Below, piece after piece: positions 9,346 through 20,344 of a DNA stretch of 64,000 bases. A model generated the notes under the pieces. The model was not told the DNA's origin, did not search any database, and saw nothing but the letters and a program-made list of their open reading frames with translations. Every line of letters begins with the position of its first letter. Position 1 is the first letter of the stretch. Source of the stretch: Hyparrhenia diplandra (taxonomy: Eukaryota; Streptophyta; Magnoliopsida; Poales; Poaceae); assembly GCA_015847255.1 (NCBI GenBank), contig JADLZK010009214.1:159595-223594 (forward strand). The letters run 5' to 3'. Position numbers and translations under genes: made by a program.

Positions 9346-11881
9346 ATGGGTAATGCCGTCATCGTCATTAATTCTGCAAGCACAGTTAGTTTCTGTGTTT
9401 TAATTTCAGGAGTGGGTTGATGGTGGTGATATGATTTCCGTTGATCTGATGTGTTTCTTGGTTTGGTTGTTTTTTTGTTTAAATTTGCTCTGTCCGGCCG
9501 GTGTGCAGCAAAGATCAAGATCGGGATCAATGGTGAGTTGGTCTATTTGCATGCAGCCTATTACAAATATGATCGATCGGTTTTGCTAGTCTATTTGAGT
9601 TCTTAGATGGTGTGGATTTCTTGTTTGTGTAGGGTTTGGCAGGATTGGTAGGCTTGTGGCGAGAGTGGCTCTGCAGAGCAGCGATGTCGAGCTTGTCGCC
9701 GTCAACGACCCCTTCATCACCACGGACTACATGGTATCTCTAATATGTCACTTCTATTACTTATGGGATCGGACTGCATGCAGTATGATTTGTTGAACCT
9801 ACCACATGCTTGTTCGATGGTAGTATATACTATATATATGTACAGTTTATACGATTTGGGCCTTGTTGGATGGTACGTATGGGATGGGATGTATATATGG
9901 GGTCACGTACTATATTGATCCATGTTAAGGCTCATCCGAATTTATGATCTGAACAAATTACATTAGATATATTCCATGGTTCAAGTTATAGATTCAAAGC
10001 ATCTAAATCAATGTTTTCGTGCGGATCTTGAATTCTCCTAATGTACTTATTCCTACATTTGCCTAGTTTGATTAGTATACCTACACCAATTGAGTCTGAC
10101 TCTTGTTCTTGCAGACCTACATGTTCAAGTATGACAGTGTCCATGGACAGTGGAAGCACCATGATGTCAAGGTGAAGGACTCCAAGACCCTTCTTTTCGG
10201 TGACAAGGAGGTTGTTGTGTTTGGCTGCAGGTTTGTTACCATGCATTCCTTTTGATATTAATGTATTTCATACAAAATTCAACCATTGTGGGTCTAATCA
10301 CTAATGACATGCTGTTTATAGGAACCCTGAGGAGATCCCATGGGGGTTCAGTTGGCGCTGATTATGTTGTTGAGTCTACTGGTGTTTTCACTGATCAGGA
10401 CAAAGCTGCGACTCACTTGAAGGTACATTCTTCTTCTATTAATTGTTTCGTTATTCTAAGCTTCTTATATAATTAGTTGTTCCAAAGTGTTGAAAGCGTC
10501 TGGTGGTTTCTCTGTGTTCTTTAATTTACAGGGTGGTGCTAAGAAGGTGGTCATTTCTGCTCCTAGCAAGGATGCGCCGATGTTTGTTGTCGGTGTCAAC
10601 GAAAAGGAATACAAGTCTGACATTAACATTGTCTCTAATGCTAGCTGCACTACTAACTGCCTTGCTCCTCTTGCTAAGGTGTTTCTTGTTATGATGTTTT
10701 ATTATCGCTGACATAAACTGCTGTTTAACTGGGATCCGATATATATCATCTTAACTTGGTCATTTGTTTTTGTTACATGTAGGTCATCAATGACAAGTTT
10801 GGCATTGTGGAGGGTCTGATGACAACCGTTCATGCCATCACTGGTAAGCATATTTCTATATAGGTTACCAGGGAAATTTGTGTAGTTATATATTTCTTGT
10901 CTTCAAGTAATGGGGCACATGTGGATCCTTATTATAGCTACCCAAAAGACTGTTGATGGACCCTCAGCTAAGGACTGGAGGGGTGGAAGGGCTGCTAGCT
11001 TCAACATCATTCCCAGCAGCACCGGAGCTGCTAAGGTTAGGAAACTAAACTTGTTTCTTTTGCTTGTATGTACTACACAATATATATGCCAAAATGTTAT
11101 TACCTTCATGCTTTGCACAGAATATATAGTTTCAAATTTTCTAAAAATAGAAACAGATCCTCGATTTTGTGGATTTATCATATTTTCATTTAGTTTGTGA
11201 CTACTTAATTTCTTGCAGGCTGTTGGCAAAGTGCTTCCTGCCCTAAATGGGAAGTTGACTGGAATGGCTTTCCGTGTTCCTACTGTTGATGTCTCTGTCG
11301 TTGATCTAACTGTTAGGCTTGAGAAGTCAGCTACCTATGATGAGATCAAGGCTGCGATCAAGTGAGTTTTAGTTTATGCAATGCTCAATGTTTTGGCCAA
11401 CATTCAAATGCACATTTAACTGTTTTAGATTGTCATTCTGATGTTTGTACAAACAGGGCCGAGGCAGAGGGTAGCCTCAAGGGCATTTTGGGTTATGTTG
11501 ATGAGGACCTTGTTTCCACTGACTTCCTGGGTGACAACAGGTATATTAGTATTAAACATACTACAATCCAATAATATTTACCATTTTGTGATAAACAAGC
11601 CCTACATACAATGTTTCTTTTTTGGGTAATTGTGTCTCTCGATCACAGGTCTAGCATCTTCGATGCTAAGGCTGGCATTGCTTTGAACGGCAACTTCGTT
11701 AAGCTTGTGTCGTGGTATGACAACGAGTGGGGATACAGGTTAGTAGCCTCTAATATACTGAGTGCTAATAAGGCTTGTTTCTCCACTTCAATTTCTGAAT
11801 CATCCTGACATGTTTTCCATTTCATCTCTTTCCAGCACCCGTGTGATTGACTTGATCCGCCACATGAACGGCACCAACTAG
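9346..11881 (+). CDS. GAPC: Cytosolic glyceraldehyde-3-phosphate dehydrogenase (GapC), 12 exons, one +1 indel
   Basis: Glycolytic NAD-dependent GAPDH: oxidises glyceraldehyde 3-phosphate to 1,3-bisphosphoglycerate in the cytosol. Exons: 9346-9349, 9509-9532, 9633-9733, 10115-10230, 10322-10422, 10532-10678, 10783-10843, 10938-11035, 11219-11361, 11457-11540, 11649-11738, 11836-11881; every intron is GT-AG. The product is 337 residues, the normal GapC length, with no transit peptide. Visible motifs: NAD-binding GINGFGRIG (residues 7-15), catalytic SNASCTTNC (Cys154), His181 in TTVHAI and the C-terminal WYDNEWGYS. The start is fixed by the 4-nt first coding exon spliced to AKIKIGING. Exon 5 has five Gs (about 10341-10345) where four keep the frame; as written the frame breaks after PWG. 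Everything else is intact, so a sequence error is more likely than a pseudogene. The C-terminus ends RHMNGTN, unlike the more usual RHMAKT. Confidence 0.95.
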
Positions 11882-13338
11882 ATGAGCAAACCGAAATTCC
11901 GAGAATAAATTTTTGACCGAATTATTATATCTGAAACTATGTTGGATGTATGTGTAATGTAACCTATTGGTTGGTTGAGTATGTGGTGGCTCAGATTTTT
12001 GTCTTGTCTTTGTGCCATCGTTAAACTTTTAACTAACAGTTATTTCAGTTTTTTTGGTTGAGTCTATGTGGTGGCTCAGATTACTAATAGTTATTTCAGT
12101 TTTCCATTAATTGCTCGTTGTCATTTGCGCTATAGTTCCGCATGCTTTCTTTTGTTAACTAAGAGCATCTTTGAGAGTATCCAATATTTTCTTCCTGAAA
12201 ACATTTCGTTTGTAAGAGCACCTCCAAGGGTTTTTAAAACACTCTCCTGATCTAAAATTTTCAGCAAAATCAAGAAAAACATGTCTTCAACAGTTTCTAA
12301 AACCACCTCCAAATCTTTTAGGACTTCTAAAAACTGAGTCCTTTGCGCGTAGTGTATATAGTGTATAGCAGTGACTGCGCATCAGAAATATTATCCGGAA
12401 GTAAATTAGATAGTAGCATTATAACCATTATTATTACTTTGGCGGCTTCCGGTTGGGCCTCCAGGACTTCGAAACATCGATCAGTTTGGGCTGCACGGCA
12501 GGACCAGAAAGTTGATGTAGCATCATCCTCTGGGCTGCCGGGGGCATGCATATATGGCCTTTCCTGCCAATTTGCTCGAAACATTCTGATTTCTGAGATG
12601 TAAAATTTCTCATATTATATTATGCATGCAAACCCATCATGAATGATGTATATTGAGGCCTGCAAGTCATCCGATCGAGTCCTATTTTAAATCATCCTCG
12701 ATCTCCTGCCACTTTGCACACACACCAAAACTCTGATTTCTCTGAGATGTACAATTCAGTAAACTAACTAAGCTTTAGGCCTAACAATAATATATAGCAT
12801 AGCATTGCTTTGCTTGTGATGTCATAGTTAGACTATTCTTGTTATACAACCCATCCTGAATAATGAGGGCTAGAAAGTCATCAGAGTCTTATTTTAAATC
12901 AGAATAACTATATATTCTCACTGGCTGGAAGATGATATTTGGAAGTCATCAGAGTCCAACTTGTCTTTGCACACATGCCCTTGATAGAACATAGCTTCTA
13001 GAGACTTGAACAAGTCATGAGTGAGTGAGTCAATCTCTAACTAACTACCCCAACCTCTGCTTGTGCAGCATGCTTGCAGTAGGTCGTCCTGCTGCCTAAA
13101 AACAGCACACACCAAAACAAAGAAACGCGATCCTCTGTCTGACTGATGATCTATCTTTCCACGTCTACCCACAGGTTGGTCGATCTGGACCTCATCGATC
13201 ACCTGCATCCTTTGAACACAGTCTCACTAGCTGTTTAATTAGCAACGCGTACGTAGTAATCAGCTTTGACAGGAAATGAGGCCTCCGGCTGCCGCATGCA
13301 TGCTGCTGAAAGCGAGATCATATCAGTATTAATGCCAT
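11836..13338 (+). repeat. Duplicated GAPDH 3' end and downstream flank, copy 1
   Basis: This block starts with the last GAPDH exon. It shares, in the same order, long stretches with 19150-22190: AACCTATTGGTTGGT (3' UTR), GCGCTATAGTTCC, GGGCCTCCAGGA.TTCGAAACAT, CAGAAAGTTGAT, AGCATCATCCTCTGGGC, ACTCTGATTTCTCTGAGATGTA, AGGTCGTCCTGCTGCCTAAAAACAGCACAC and finally GAAAGCGAGATCATATCAGTATTAATGCCATGA. Homology stops abruptly at about 13338. Apart from the exon it is non-coding. It also reveals the empty site of the transposon at 20345-21384. Confidence 0.9.
11904..11909 (+). terminator. Polyadenylation signal of the GAPDH gene
   Basis: AATAAA lies 23 nt after the stop codon. A similar GAAAATAAATTTTT occurs in the duplicated downstream block near 19660. 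Because it is very close to the stop, later signals near 11950-11965 (TGTATGTGTAATGTAACC) may be the ones used. Confidence 0.45.
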
Positions 13339-14700
13339 GAAACATACCTTGTGTTGTCATCCATTGTTCTTTATGCTCAAACTAGAAATGGTTGGTGACA
13401 AAAATACCTGAAGAAATATTGTGACTCTTTTCACAATTTTGTATTTATGTTTATTTTACAAAGGTATTGGAACAAGAGGTTAATACTCTAAGTTATTTCT
13501 TAAAGAGTTCTTGTTTTAGGACATAAGCTCGTCCTCAGGAAACCTTCAAATTACAAATCAAGTTGGTAAAGTGGTCCTAAACAATTTAGATCGTGATCAT
13601 GACACGAGGTCGGTTCGACAGGACTATATAAGCAGACCACCGGCCACGCCAAAACGTATTTGAAAATCGAGCTAGGGTTTTTGCTCCTTCTCGTTGTTGC
13701 GTCGTCGCAGTAGCTTCTCCAGTCCGATCGTTTGCGTGCTCCAGCGACCGGGCGAGCAGGTCTCCGGAACCCTCGTCTTTGCGATCCTGCATCGGGAGAA
13801 GGCGAATAAGGTTTTTGAGAAGCGCATCTCTCGTGACTGCTCCCAAATCTTCACCACGGGTCGTCTTCCGTCCAAGACAGGCGGCACTATGTCCAGGCAT
13901 ATTCGTCCTCAACTACTCCGAAGTCTTCTGCCGCCACTCATCGACGACAACGAACTCAGCTTCGTCTTCACCGACGACAACGATCTTCGCTTCGCTTTCG
14001 GCAACCTCAACATCAACTTCACGCCATCGTCAACTGCATCTACAAACGTCAGGTCCAATTCTCGTGTTCCAATCTCTTCGTTCATACTGTCAAAGTTGTC
14101 TTATGTATGAGCCGCTATGCTTACACCGGTTATCATGTTGTTTATACTTTTCAATCAGTTGGGTGTACGAGCAATGCTTGCACCATTATATGTGATCATG
14201 CTTTGCAATATGCTGTTGAATCATGCTAGTTATATACATGCTTAATCTAGTTCTTCAACTTGTCATGATTTATATTCTGGTTTTAATCTAGAAATTACCT
14301 AATATTTCAACAAAATTCCTTTGAACATCGGCTGCCTTACATCCACATATTTCGGAAACTGTTTGGCAACAAACCGGCAGGTTCCATAATTAGACTTTTT
14401 CTTTCTCCTAGTCAATTGCAGGGTCAAATTGACTAACACGTCTTGGTCCGTTCAAGTCCGATCCGGCTGGTTTGAGGCTTAAGTCTTCTGCTTCACACGA
14501 TCCTGCAGGCCTCCGAAGTGTGTAGAGTGCAAACACATTTTTTGTGTCAACAAATATGTATATATTCGCTTAAGACAAGACAAGCGCCTCTAAAAGTAGT
14601 GTTTCTAGACGCGAGTACTCAACACGATCTCCTCTAGAAATAGACATATTTGCAAATCAAAAGAAAGATATTTTGTAGAGGCCGGCCATGGCCATGGGTC
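13339..14700 (+). other. Unassigned region with an LTR-like promoter
   Basis: A TATATAAG box (13625-13632) is followed by CT-rich, GC-balanced sequence with open frames (13694-14110) and then AT-rich DNA. The arrangement resembles the U3/R part of an LTR or a retrotransposon leader. I found no paired LTR, PBS or protein domain, so this is only a suggestion. Confidence 0.3.
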
Positions 14701-14954
14701 TCCCTAAAAACACAGTTTTGCCGTGGATGCCGTGGATGAACACTTAAACCGCCACTCAGAAAATAAAAGGTAGCATCTTAAGAAAAACTTATTTTTCTTA
14801 GTAGTGGCAGGCATCGGAGATTCTTGTAAGCACCACGACTGGGTGAGCCGTGAGGCGTGAGCGTCGTTCATATTAAAGTGGGCCTTAAATTTTGCATATG
14901 TGGCATATATGTGATAAATATGTGGATTTTGTCGAGAAAAAAATACAAAAACAA

Positions 14955-15380
14955 ACTTTGCCGAGTGCATGAAGCAAGCACTCGGCAAAGAATTCATTCT
15001 TTGCCGAGTGCTTGCGCCAGGACTCAGCCAAGTAACCATCCTTTGCCGAGAGCGCTGTTACCGCCCTCGGCAATGGGCCACCGTCGCGCCGTTACGTCCG
15101 GCCCTTTGCCGAAGTGTAGCGGCATGGCTCGGCAAAGCCCGCCGTCACTGTTGCCCGCCCCTTTGCTGAGCCGTAACGGCATGGCTCTCGGTAAAGCCGT
15201 TGTCACTGTTGCCCCCTTCCTTTGCGAGAGTCATGCTGCTCTTGGCAAGGTCGTTGCCGACACCTTCACTCTCTTGCCGGGAGCAACAGTTGGCAAAGCC
15301 TTTGCCAAGAGCAAACGTCGGCAAATCTTTTTGTCAACGGGTTTAAGGTCTTCGCCGAGTGCATCGAGCACTCGGTAAAG
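14955..15380. mobile_element. CACTA-type subterminal repeat block
   Basis: The motif TTTGCCGAG(TGC) and its reverse complement (GCACTCGGCAAAG) recur in both orientations at about 14958, 14984, 15000, 15042, 15109, 15358 and 15370, with degenerate copies between. Such arrays are well known as subterminal repeats of grass CACTA (En/Spm) transposons. A CACTA-like terminus (CTTAGTAGTG) ends at 14806 but points the wrong way to bound this block. No transposase is visible; a remnant. Confidence 0.6.
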
Positions 15381-15644
15381 AAGGTGAGTCCGGTACTGCA
15401 TGCGAATATAGAATATTTGGCTTTTTTTTATTAAGTTGGGAGGGTGCATGTAGGACTCTGGCTATGAATGAATGAATATAAATCTGGAAGATATGTCAAC
15501 CCTCTGTTTTTTTCCCCCACGATTGTGCTAGTAAGGAAAGCAAGAGAGCACAGATTCTTCGTAAGTGGTAGCAGCTGCTCCGCGGCTCTGCCTGACGAGC
15601 AACTTGCATTGTTAAACCAGCCCAAAGTGGTCAACTGTTTAACA

Positions 15645-15746
15645 CTCCCTCCATTCCAAATTATAATTCACTTGGCTAGATGGATTACAAAAAAGAAATG
15701 CATCTAGAAAAGACTAAACGATCTATAATTTAGAAAATGAACGTAC
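15645..15746. mobile_element. Short Stowaway-like MITE
   Basis: CTCCCTCCATTCCAAATTAT at the left and ATCTATAATTTAGAAAATGAACGTA at the right form degenerate inverted ends next to TA. About 100 bp, non-coding, just upstream of the F-box gene promoter. Confidence 0.5.
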
Positions 15747-15884
15747 TATTAGCACTTATTAACAATTGTAGGCCTACTAATAATTAGCAACTCTATATGT
15801 AATTTAATAATTGGCAGATCTCCACTAGTTTATTGAATCCAAAATTCAAAACAGGCCCTAAAACGACGCACCAGGGCACGCGCC

Positions 15885-15890
15885 TATAAA
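15885..15890 (+). promoter_or_regulatory. TATA box of the F-box gene
   Basis: TATAAA in the context CGCGCCTATAAATCCACAG lies 171 bp upstream of the start codon at 16056, followed by a plausible 5' UTR with no intervening in-frame ATG. Confidence 0.55.
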
Positions 15891-16055
15891 TCCACAGACC
15901 CCCAAGGACATGTACAGACACAAACCACTAACCATGGAGCAGCAGCAGACCAGCATTAGCTAATTAAGCTAGCGCCCACATAACAGTCGCGCTCGTGTTC
16001 CTCCTCCGTCTTTCTCGATCGCCTCCCACTCGACCGACCGAGAGAGACCCCAACC

Positions 16056-17329
16056 ATGGCGGCGACGCTGCCCGAGCTCCCGGACGACATCCTCCGCACG
16101 GTATTGCTCCTCCTCGCGACGGGCGGAGACCCCGCGTGCCTCGCCAGCTTCTCCTTGACCAACAAGAACGACTGTTACCGCATCGTCCGCGACCCCGACT
16201 TCCGTCGTCAACTCCGGCAGCTGCCCCCGATGCCATGGGTCTTGGGGTTCCTCTACAACGAGAAGGGACGCTCGACGTCCGCGTCCCGCTTCGTGGTCAA
16301 CAACCCCGACTTCTTCCTCCCCGCCGCCGCCCGTGACCGTGACCTCCCGGGGCGGCGCGTGCTCGACTCCCGCCACGGCCGCGTCCTCCTCCTCACGCCG
16401 AGCCCAAACCTCAGTGCCGAGATATGGAACCCCTTGACGAACGAGAAAAAAGCCCCCTGCCCCTGCCCCTGCCCCCGCCCCCGCAGCTCACGGCAGGATA
16501 CACCATCACCAACTACATCAACGCCGCCGTGCTCTGCTCCGCCGCTGCGGGAGCTTGTAACCACCGGAATTGCCACGGCGGCCACTTCCGTGTGGCCTTG
16601 GTCTATTTGAATAGAGGTGTCACGTATGTTCGTGTGTACTCTTCGGAGACGGGCGATTGGAGTCAGCCAGTCTCCGCTCGCTGCCCTGATTACGTTCATT
16701 TGATGCCATACCACCCCAGCACCCTTGTAGGAGACACGCTCTACTTCCGCTGCCAGTCAGGCTATGTCTTGGAGTACCGGCTTGGTGGGGACCGCTTATC
16801 CTTCTTCAGCGGTCCTCCATTTTCGGGGTGCGATCCTTGGGCCGTTTCCTTGATGCCGAAGGATGGTAGGCTGGGATGCATGTACATTGAGGACGACGAC
16901 GACGAGTCAGGCCTCCGTCTACGGCAGTGGTCAAGGGATGCCGCCCAATGGAGAAAGGGTAGGGCCATAGATGTTAAGAAACTGTTACCTGATGCTGCCC
17001 TCAAATCTATGCAGTTGGCATCAACGTCCAGTTACAGGTCCAATGACATTCATGGACATCCAACTGCCGCCTATCATTGGAGGCCAACAACACTGCAGTT
17101 GCTCGGATCTGCTGAGGCCACCGATGTAATCTTTCTGGGCACGTGGTCTTGCGGCCAACCTGATGCTGTCTATATGGTTGAAGTGAATTCAGAGAGGGCC
17201 ACCAAGGTGTTTGACGGATCCACGGTTATTTTTCCATACACAAGTTTCCGCGTTCCAGTTCCAGGTATTATAATTATTTATATGTTGCTAAACTTCTGGT
17301 TATATCTATGTGTGTTGCTGCTCTGTTAA
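16056..17329 (+). CDS. F-box protein gene with a -1 frameshift
   Basis: Probable SCF ubiquitin-ligase substrate adaptor. The N-terminus ELPDDILRTVLLLL (residues 7-20) is an F-box core, followed by FSLTNKNDCYRIVRDPDF; the rest resembles large grass F-box families with a beta-rich C-terminal region (WNPLTNEKK, VRVYSSETGDWS, LVGDTLYF). Codons 16056 to about 16450 are in one frame and about 16450-17264 in another. The switch lies in an A6 then C-rich repeat tract (16446-16486) and corresponds to one missing base. A donor-like CCAG|GTATTA at 17264/17265 could splice to an acceptor at 19167, adding only APVSLA before a stop; unspliced, the frame stops at 17329. Start chosen as the first ATG with a good context (AACCATGGCGG). 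Target substrate unknown. Confidence 0.75.
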
Positions 17330-19150
17330 CTTTACATTCGTTATAATATATATGATTTGCTATTAATTAATGTCTTCTATACTCAGTAACGAACCTAGAA
17401 ATAATTTTTAGGGGGTTGAAACAATGGAGATGTTGATTTGCATGAAGATTTAATGGTGGTTTTTTGTTTTTGCTACAGTAATTAACCTTGATTATCGGCT
17501 CGTAGGTGGGGCTAGAGCCCGGGCAGCCCTACTGCTGGCTCTGTCCCTGTCTATACTGCATGTAAGATTATGGGCGTGTTTGGAGAAATAATAGCCTAGG
17601 GCTATTTTAAGGGCTAAAGTTTATTTCGAGGAAATAACTCTCTAAAGAAACATAGCTCTGAAGCTGTTTGGGTCCAAGGGTTATTTTGGCTTTTAATGCA
17701 CTTTTCCAATCATTTTTTAGCACCCCTTTGAGAGAGAAAAAACAAAATTGCTCAAATAGCACCCCTTGAGGGGATAGTTTTTTGGGTGGGCTGTTTGCAA
17801 ATAGCCCTGAAAGAGCCCCTGTTGTTTGGCAACTCTTTGGCTATTTAGGGTTAAAAGGTGAAGAGCTAAAAAAATAGCCCATGTATCCAAACATGGCCTA
17901 TGTTAGCTAGCCACAAGCCTACATGCATGAAGATAATATCAGTGCTCAAGCATGATTTGTTATTAATGTCTTCTAGACTACAAGTAGTTGTATGTTAGTT
18001 CAGCAACAAACCTGCATATGTGAAGATAATATCATGCTCAAGAAATTTTGTTGATGCCACTGTGGTTGCTTTTGGATTAGTAATGTTTGTAAAGTTGTGA
18101 TTTTCTCTTTTAGTAGCAGATTCGTCATACAATGTTGTTTCTACTTTGGTTTATTGTCAATGCATTCATCAACCAGCTAATTTTGTTCTTTATTATTTTT
18201 ACATCTCTGCAAATATGCTTTTGCGTGGGCTTCTGAATCAACCAGGAAGCTTTTCGTGATGTTTGCAAGTTGTGTTTCTTAGTCTATGTAGTGGGATGAG
18301 CTTTTAGGACATGTCAGTTCATTTTTTGTTAGACAACTATAACCCGCAAAGTTGCCATTTGGGACTTGTTGATTTTCTGGTGGCAAACTATTTAAATTCG
18401 TAGCATGTCGCCAGGTTAAACCAAACATAATACCAACCACCCTTGGTCATCCGTGTCACCATTAGTTGAAATATTGCTTCTCTTTTTATTTTTCCAAAGA
18501 TATGGCAAATATCATTGTTATTCTTGCTTTGCCATAGGTACTTAAACATTTTGATATGATCTGAAAGTTTGAAGTGATTATTCACAATGTTCTCAAGCAC
18601 CAGTTTTGTTACATGTGTATCATATTTAATCATGCTTTTGTGCTAAGTAGTTGCCATTTATGTACCTATAAATCTCCAGACTCTTACTATCCTTACTACC
18701 TCTAACAGCTGGGCTAACATCTGATATATAATACTTCCGTTGAATAAAACTTATGGAAGCTATATATAATTTTGTCAAGTGCTGGATCAGAATTTCACAC
18801 GACAATAGGCCACTCAAATCCTTCTGAGTGCAAATCCATTATGAACTTTGTGTCCTGTGAAACATGCATTGTGTAGTTCTTGAATTCAACAATATACAGA
18901 TAATGCAAAATTAGCTCCAGTAGAAATATTTGAATCAAGTTAGCCTCAGGAAATATTGGGAGATACTTGCGTACTTGCATCTGTTGAGGAATTACGAGTG
19001 CAGCTTAGTGCTTTATTGATCACATCCTTGTGTGATCCTAATAGCTATATATTCTTTTTTCCCCGTAATTCAAAAAAACTAACTACAAACCTCACATTCA
19101 CATGATAAATGTTTTCTCAATGGTATTTCTAAATCCTAACTTAATATTCA
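17330..19150. other. F-box gene intron or 3' flank, with a MITE
   Basis: AT-rich non-coding DNA. It holds the element at 17573-17910; otherwise nothing recognisable. If the gene splices into the duplicated GAPDH exon this is a 1.9-kb intron. Confidence 0.45.
17573..17910. mobile_element. MITE with GTGTTTGGA termini
   Basis: GGGCGTGTTTGGAGAAATAA at the left and ATCCAAACATGGCC at the right are inverted ends. The interior has the arms TAGCCTAGGGCTATTT and AAAAAATAGCCC. It resembles the TTTGGAT-ended elements at 61016 and 61041. Confidence 0.6.
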
Positions 19151-19167
19151 TTCCATCTCTTTTGCAG

Positions 19168-19218
19168 CACCCGTGTCATTGGCCTGATCCGCCAGACCGC
19201 CACATCTATGGTGCCAGC
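19168..19218 (+). pseudogene. Relic copy of the GAPDH terminal exon
   Basis: CACCCGTGTCATTGGCCTGATCCGCC after TCTCTTTTGCAG matches the start of GAPDH exon 12 and its acceptor (CACCCGTGTGATTGACTTGATCCGCC). In the GAPDH frame it reads TRVIGLIR. An 8-bp tandem duplication (CGCCAGAC) then shifts the frame; without it the relic would end HIYGAS-stop, followed by ATGAGC as in the parent. The acceptor and pyrimidine tract are intact, so it could serve as a terminal exon for the upstream F-box gene, but out of the GAPDH frame. Confidence 0.85.
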
Positions 19219-19300
19219 TAGATGAGCGATTTGAAGGGTTGATGATCTGTACATAAATAATCCCCTTTAGTAATCTAGTTTGGACTTGTATATGATGGGC

Positions 19301-19470
19301 GAGTAATAATGCGCAAACTTGTTACGCTTCTTTAAAGACATACCATGGGCTTGTAACAATACACAAACTTGTGACACTTTTTGAAAGACTGGCTTGTAAT
19401 AATGCGCAAACTTGAGACACTTTTTAAAGACCGGCTTGTAATAATGCACAAACTTGTAACGCCTTTTTAA
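19301..19470. repeat. Degenerate tandem repeat, 42-50 bp unit, four copies
   Basis: GTAATAATGCGCAAACTTG or close variants start at 19303, 19353, 19396 and 19438, each followed by ACAC/ACGC, TTTTTAAAGA and GGCTT. It is absent from the paralogous 3' flank of GAPDH, so it arose or was inserted after duplication. Confidence 0.8.
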
Positions 19471-20344
19471 AGATTTGAGTGCTTATGATGGTATTGTAAT
19501 AATTATCGGTACCTTTTAGCTATTCTCTAGTGCTGACAATCTTGTATTTGGCCAGAGTTATTATTATTTATAGTGGTAATGACCCGTGTTGTCACAGCTG
19601 GAGAGTAGATTGAGAGTAATTGTGTTTCCTCATGGGTGAAGAGTGTAGAAAGACTCTTCGAAAATAAATTTTTCTATTGGATTATCATGTTTGCAACTAT
19701 ATTGGGTGTATATGTAACCTATTGGTTGGTCTGGGGATGTGGTAGCTCATATTTTATTTGGTTAGAATGGGTTAGTTATTGAAGTTTTTTTCATTGTGTG
19801 ATCTCTTATTATCTTTATTTGTCGCGCTATAGTTCCTTGGGATTTCTTTGCTAACTTGGTTTTTGGTTGCTAACCAAAACTATAAGGAATTTTGATGACA
19901 AGCAATTGTTGTATTTTGGACTATAAGGTAGTATATATATTACTAGATGGATACACCAGACATGTTGCACCATGATTGATCTTAGAAAAATAAAGTCTTT
20001 GCAGGAATGAGTTGGATCTGCTTGTTTTGCTTGTTCTTATCAGAATTGGGTAAGGTATAGGAGAAATCCAATAAAAAACAAAATACAATATTAGATAAAA
20101 TTACAAGATGATAGAATGATAAAATAAATAGCATTGAATGTCTTGTATTTTCCTAGGATGAAAATAGTAATTGCACTTAGTAGGTGATGATGTGGATAGT
20201 TTTAGCACTTAGTAATTAATAATATGCAATATAGCAATGACTGCGCACATCAGACAGATCACATGCTTCATGTTAGTTGAGTTATCCAGCAGACGTAGTA
20301 GTATTTCATTTCGTATACAGTGCAATAGTATAACCAATATTACT

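Noticed and set aside
14790..14806. CTTAGTAGTG as the terminus of the CACTA-type repeat block to its right
   Set aside because: The orientation (TAGTG ends an element lying to its left) is wrong for the 14955-15380 block.
16446..16490. Intron as explanation for the frame change in the F-box gene
   Set aside because: CCCCCGCAG at 16478-16486 looks like an acceptor, but no GT donor lies close enough upstream to remove only this tract without deleting conserved sequence; a one-base loss in a homopolymer is simpler.
19301..19470. CRISPR-like regular repeats
   Set aside because: Plant nuclear context, degenerate units with no unique spacers; a simple tandem repeat.
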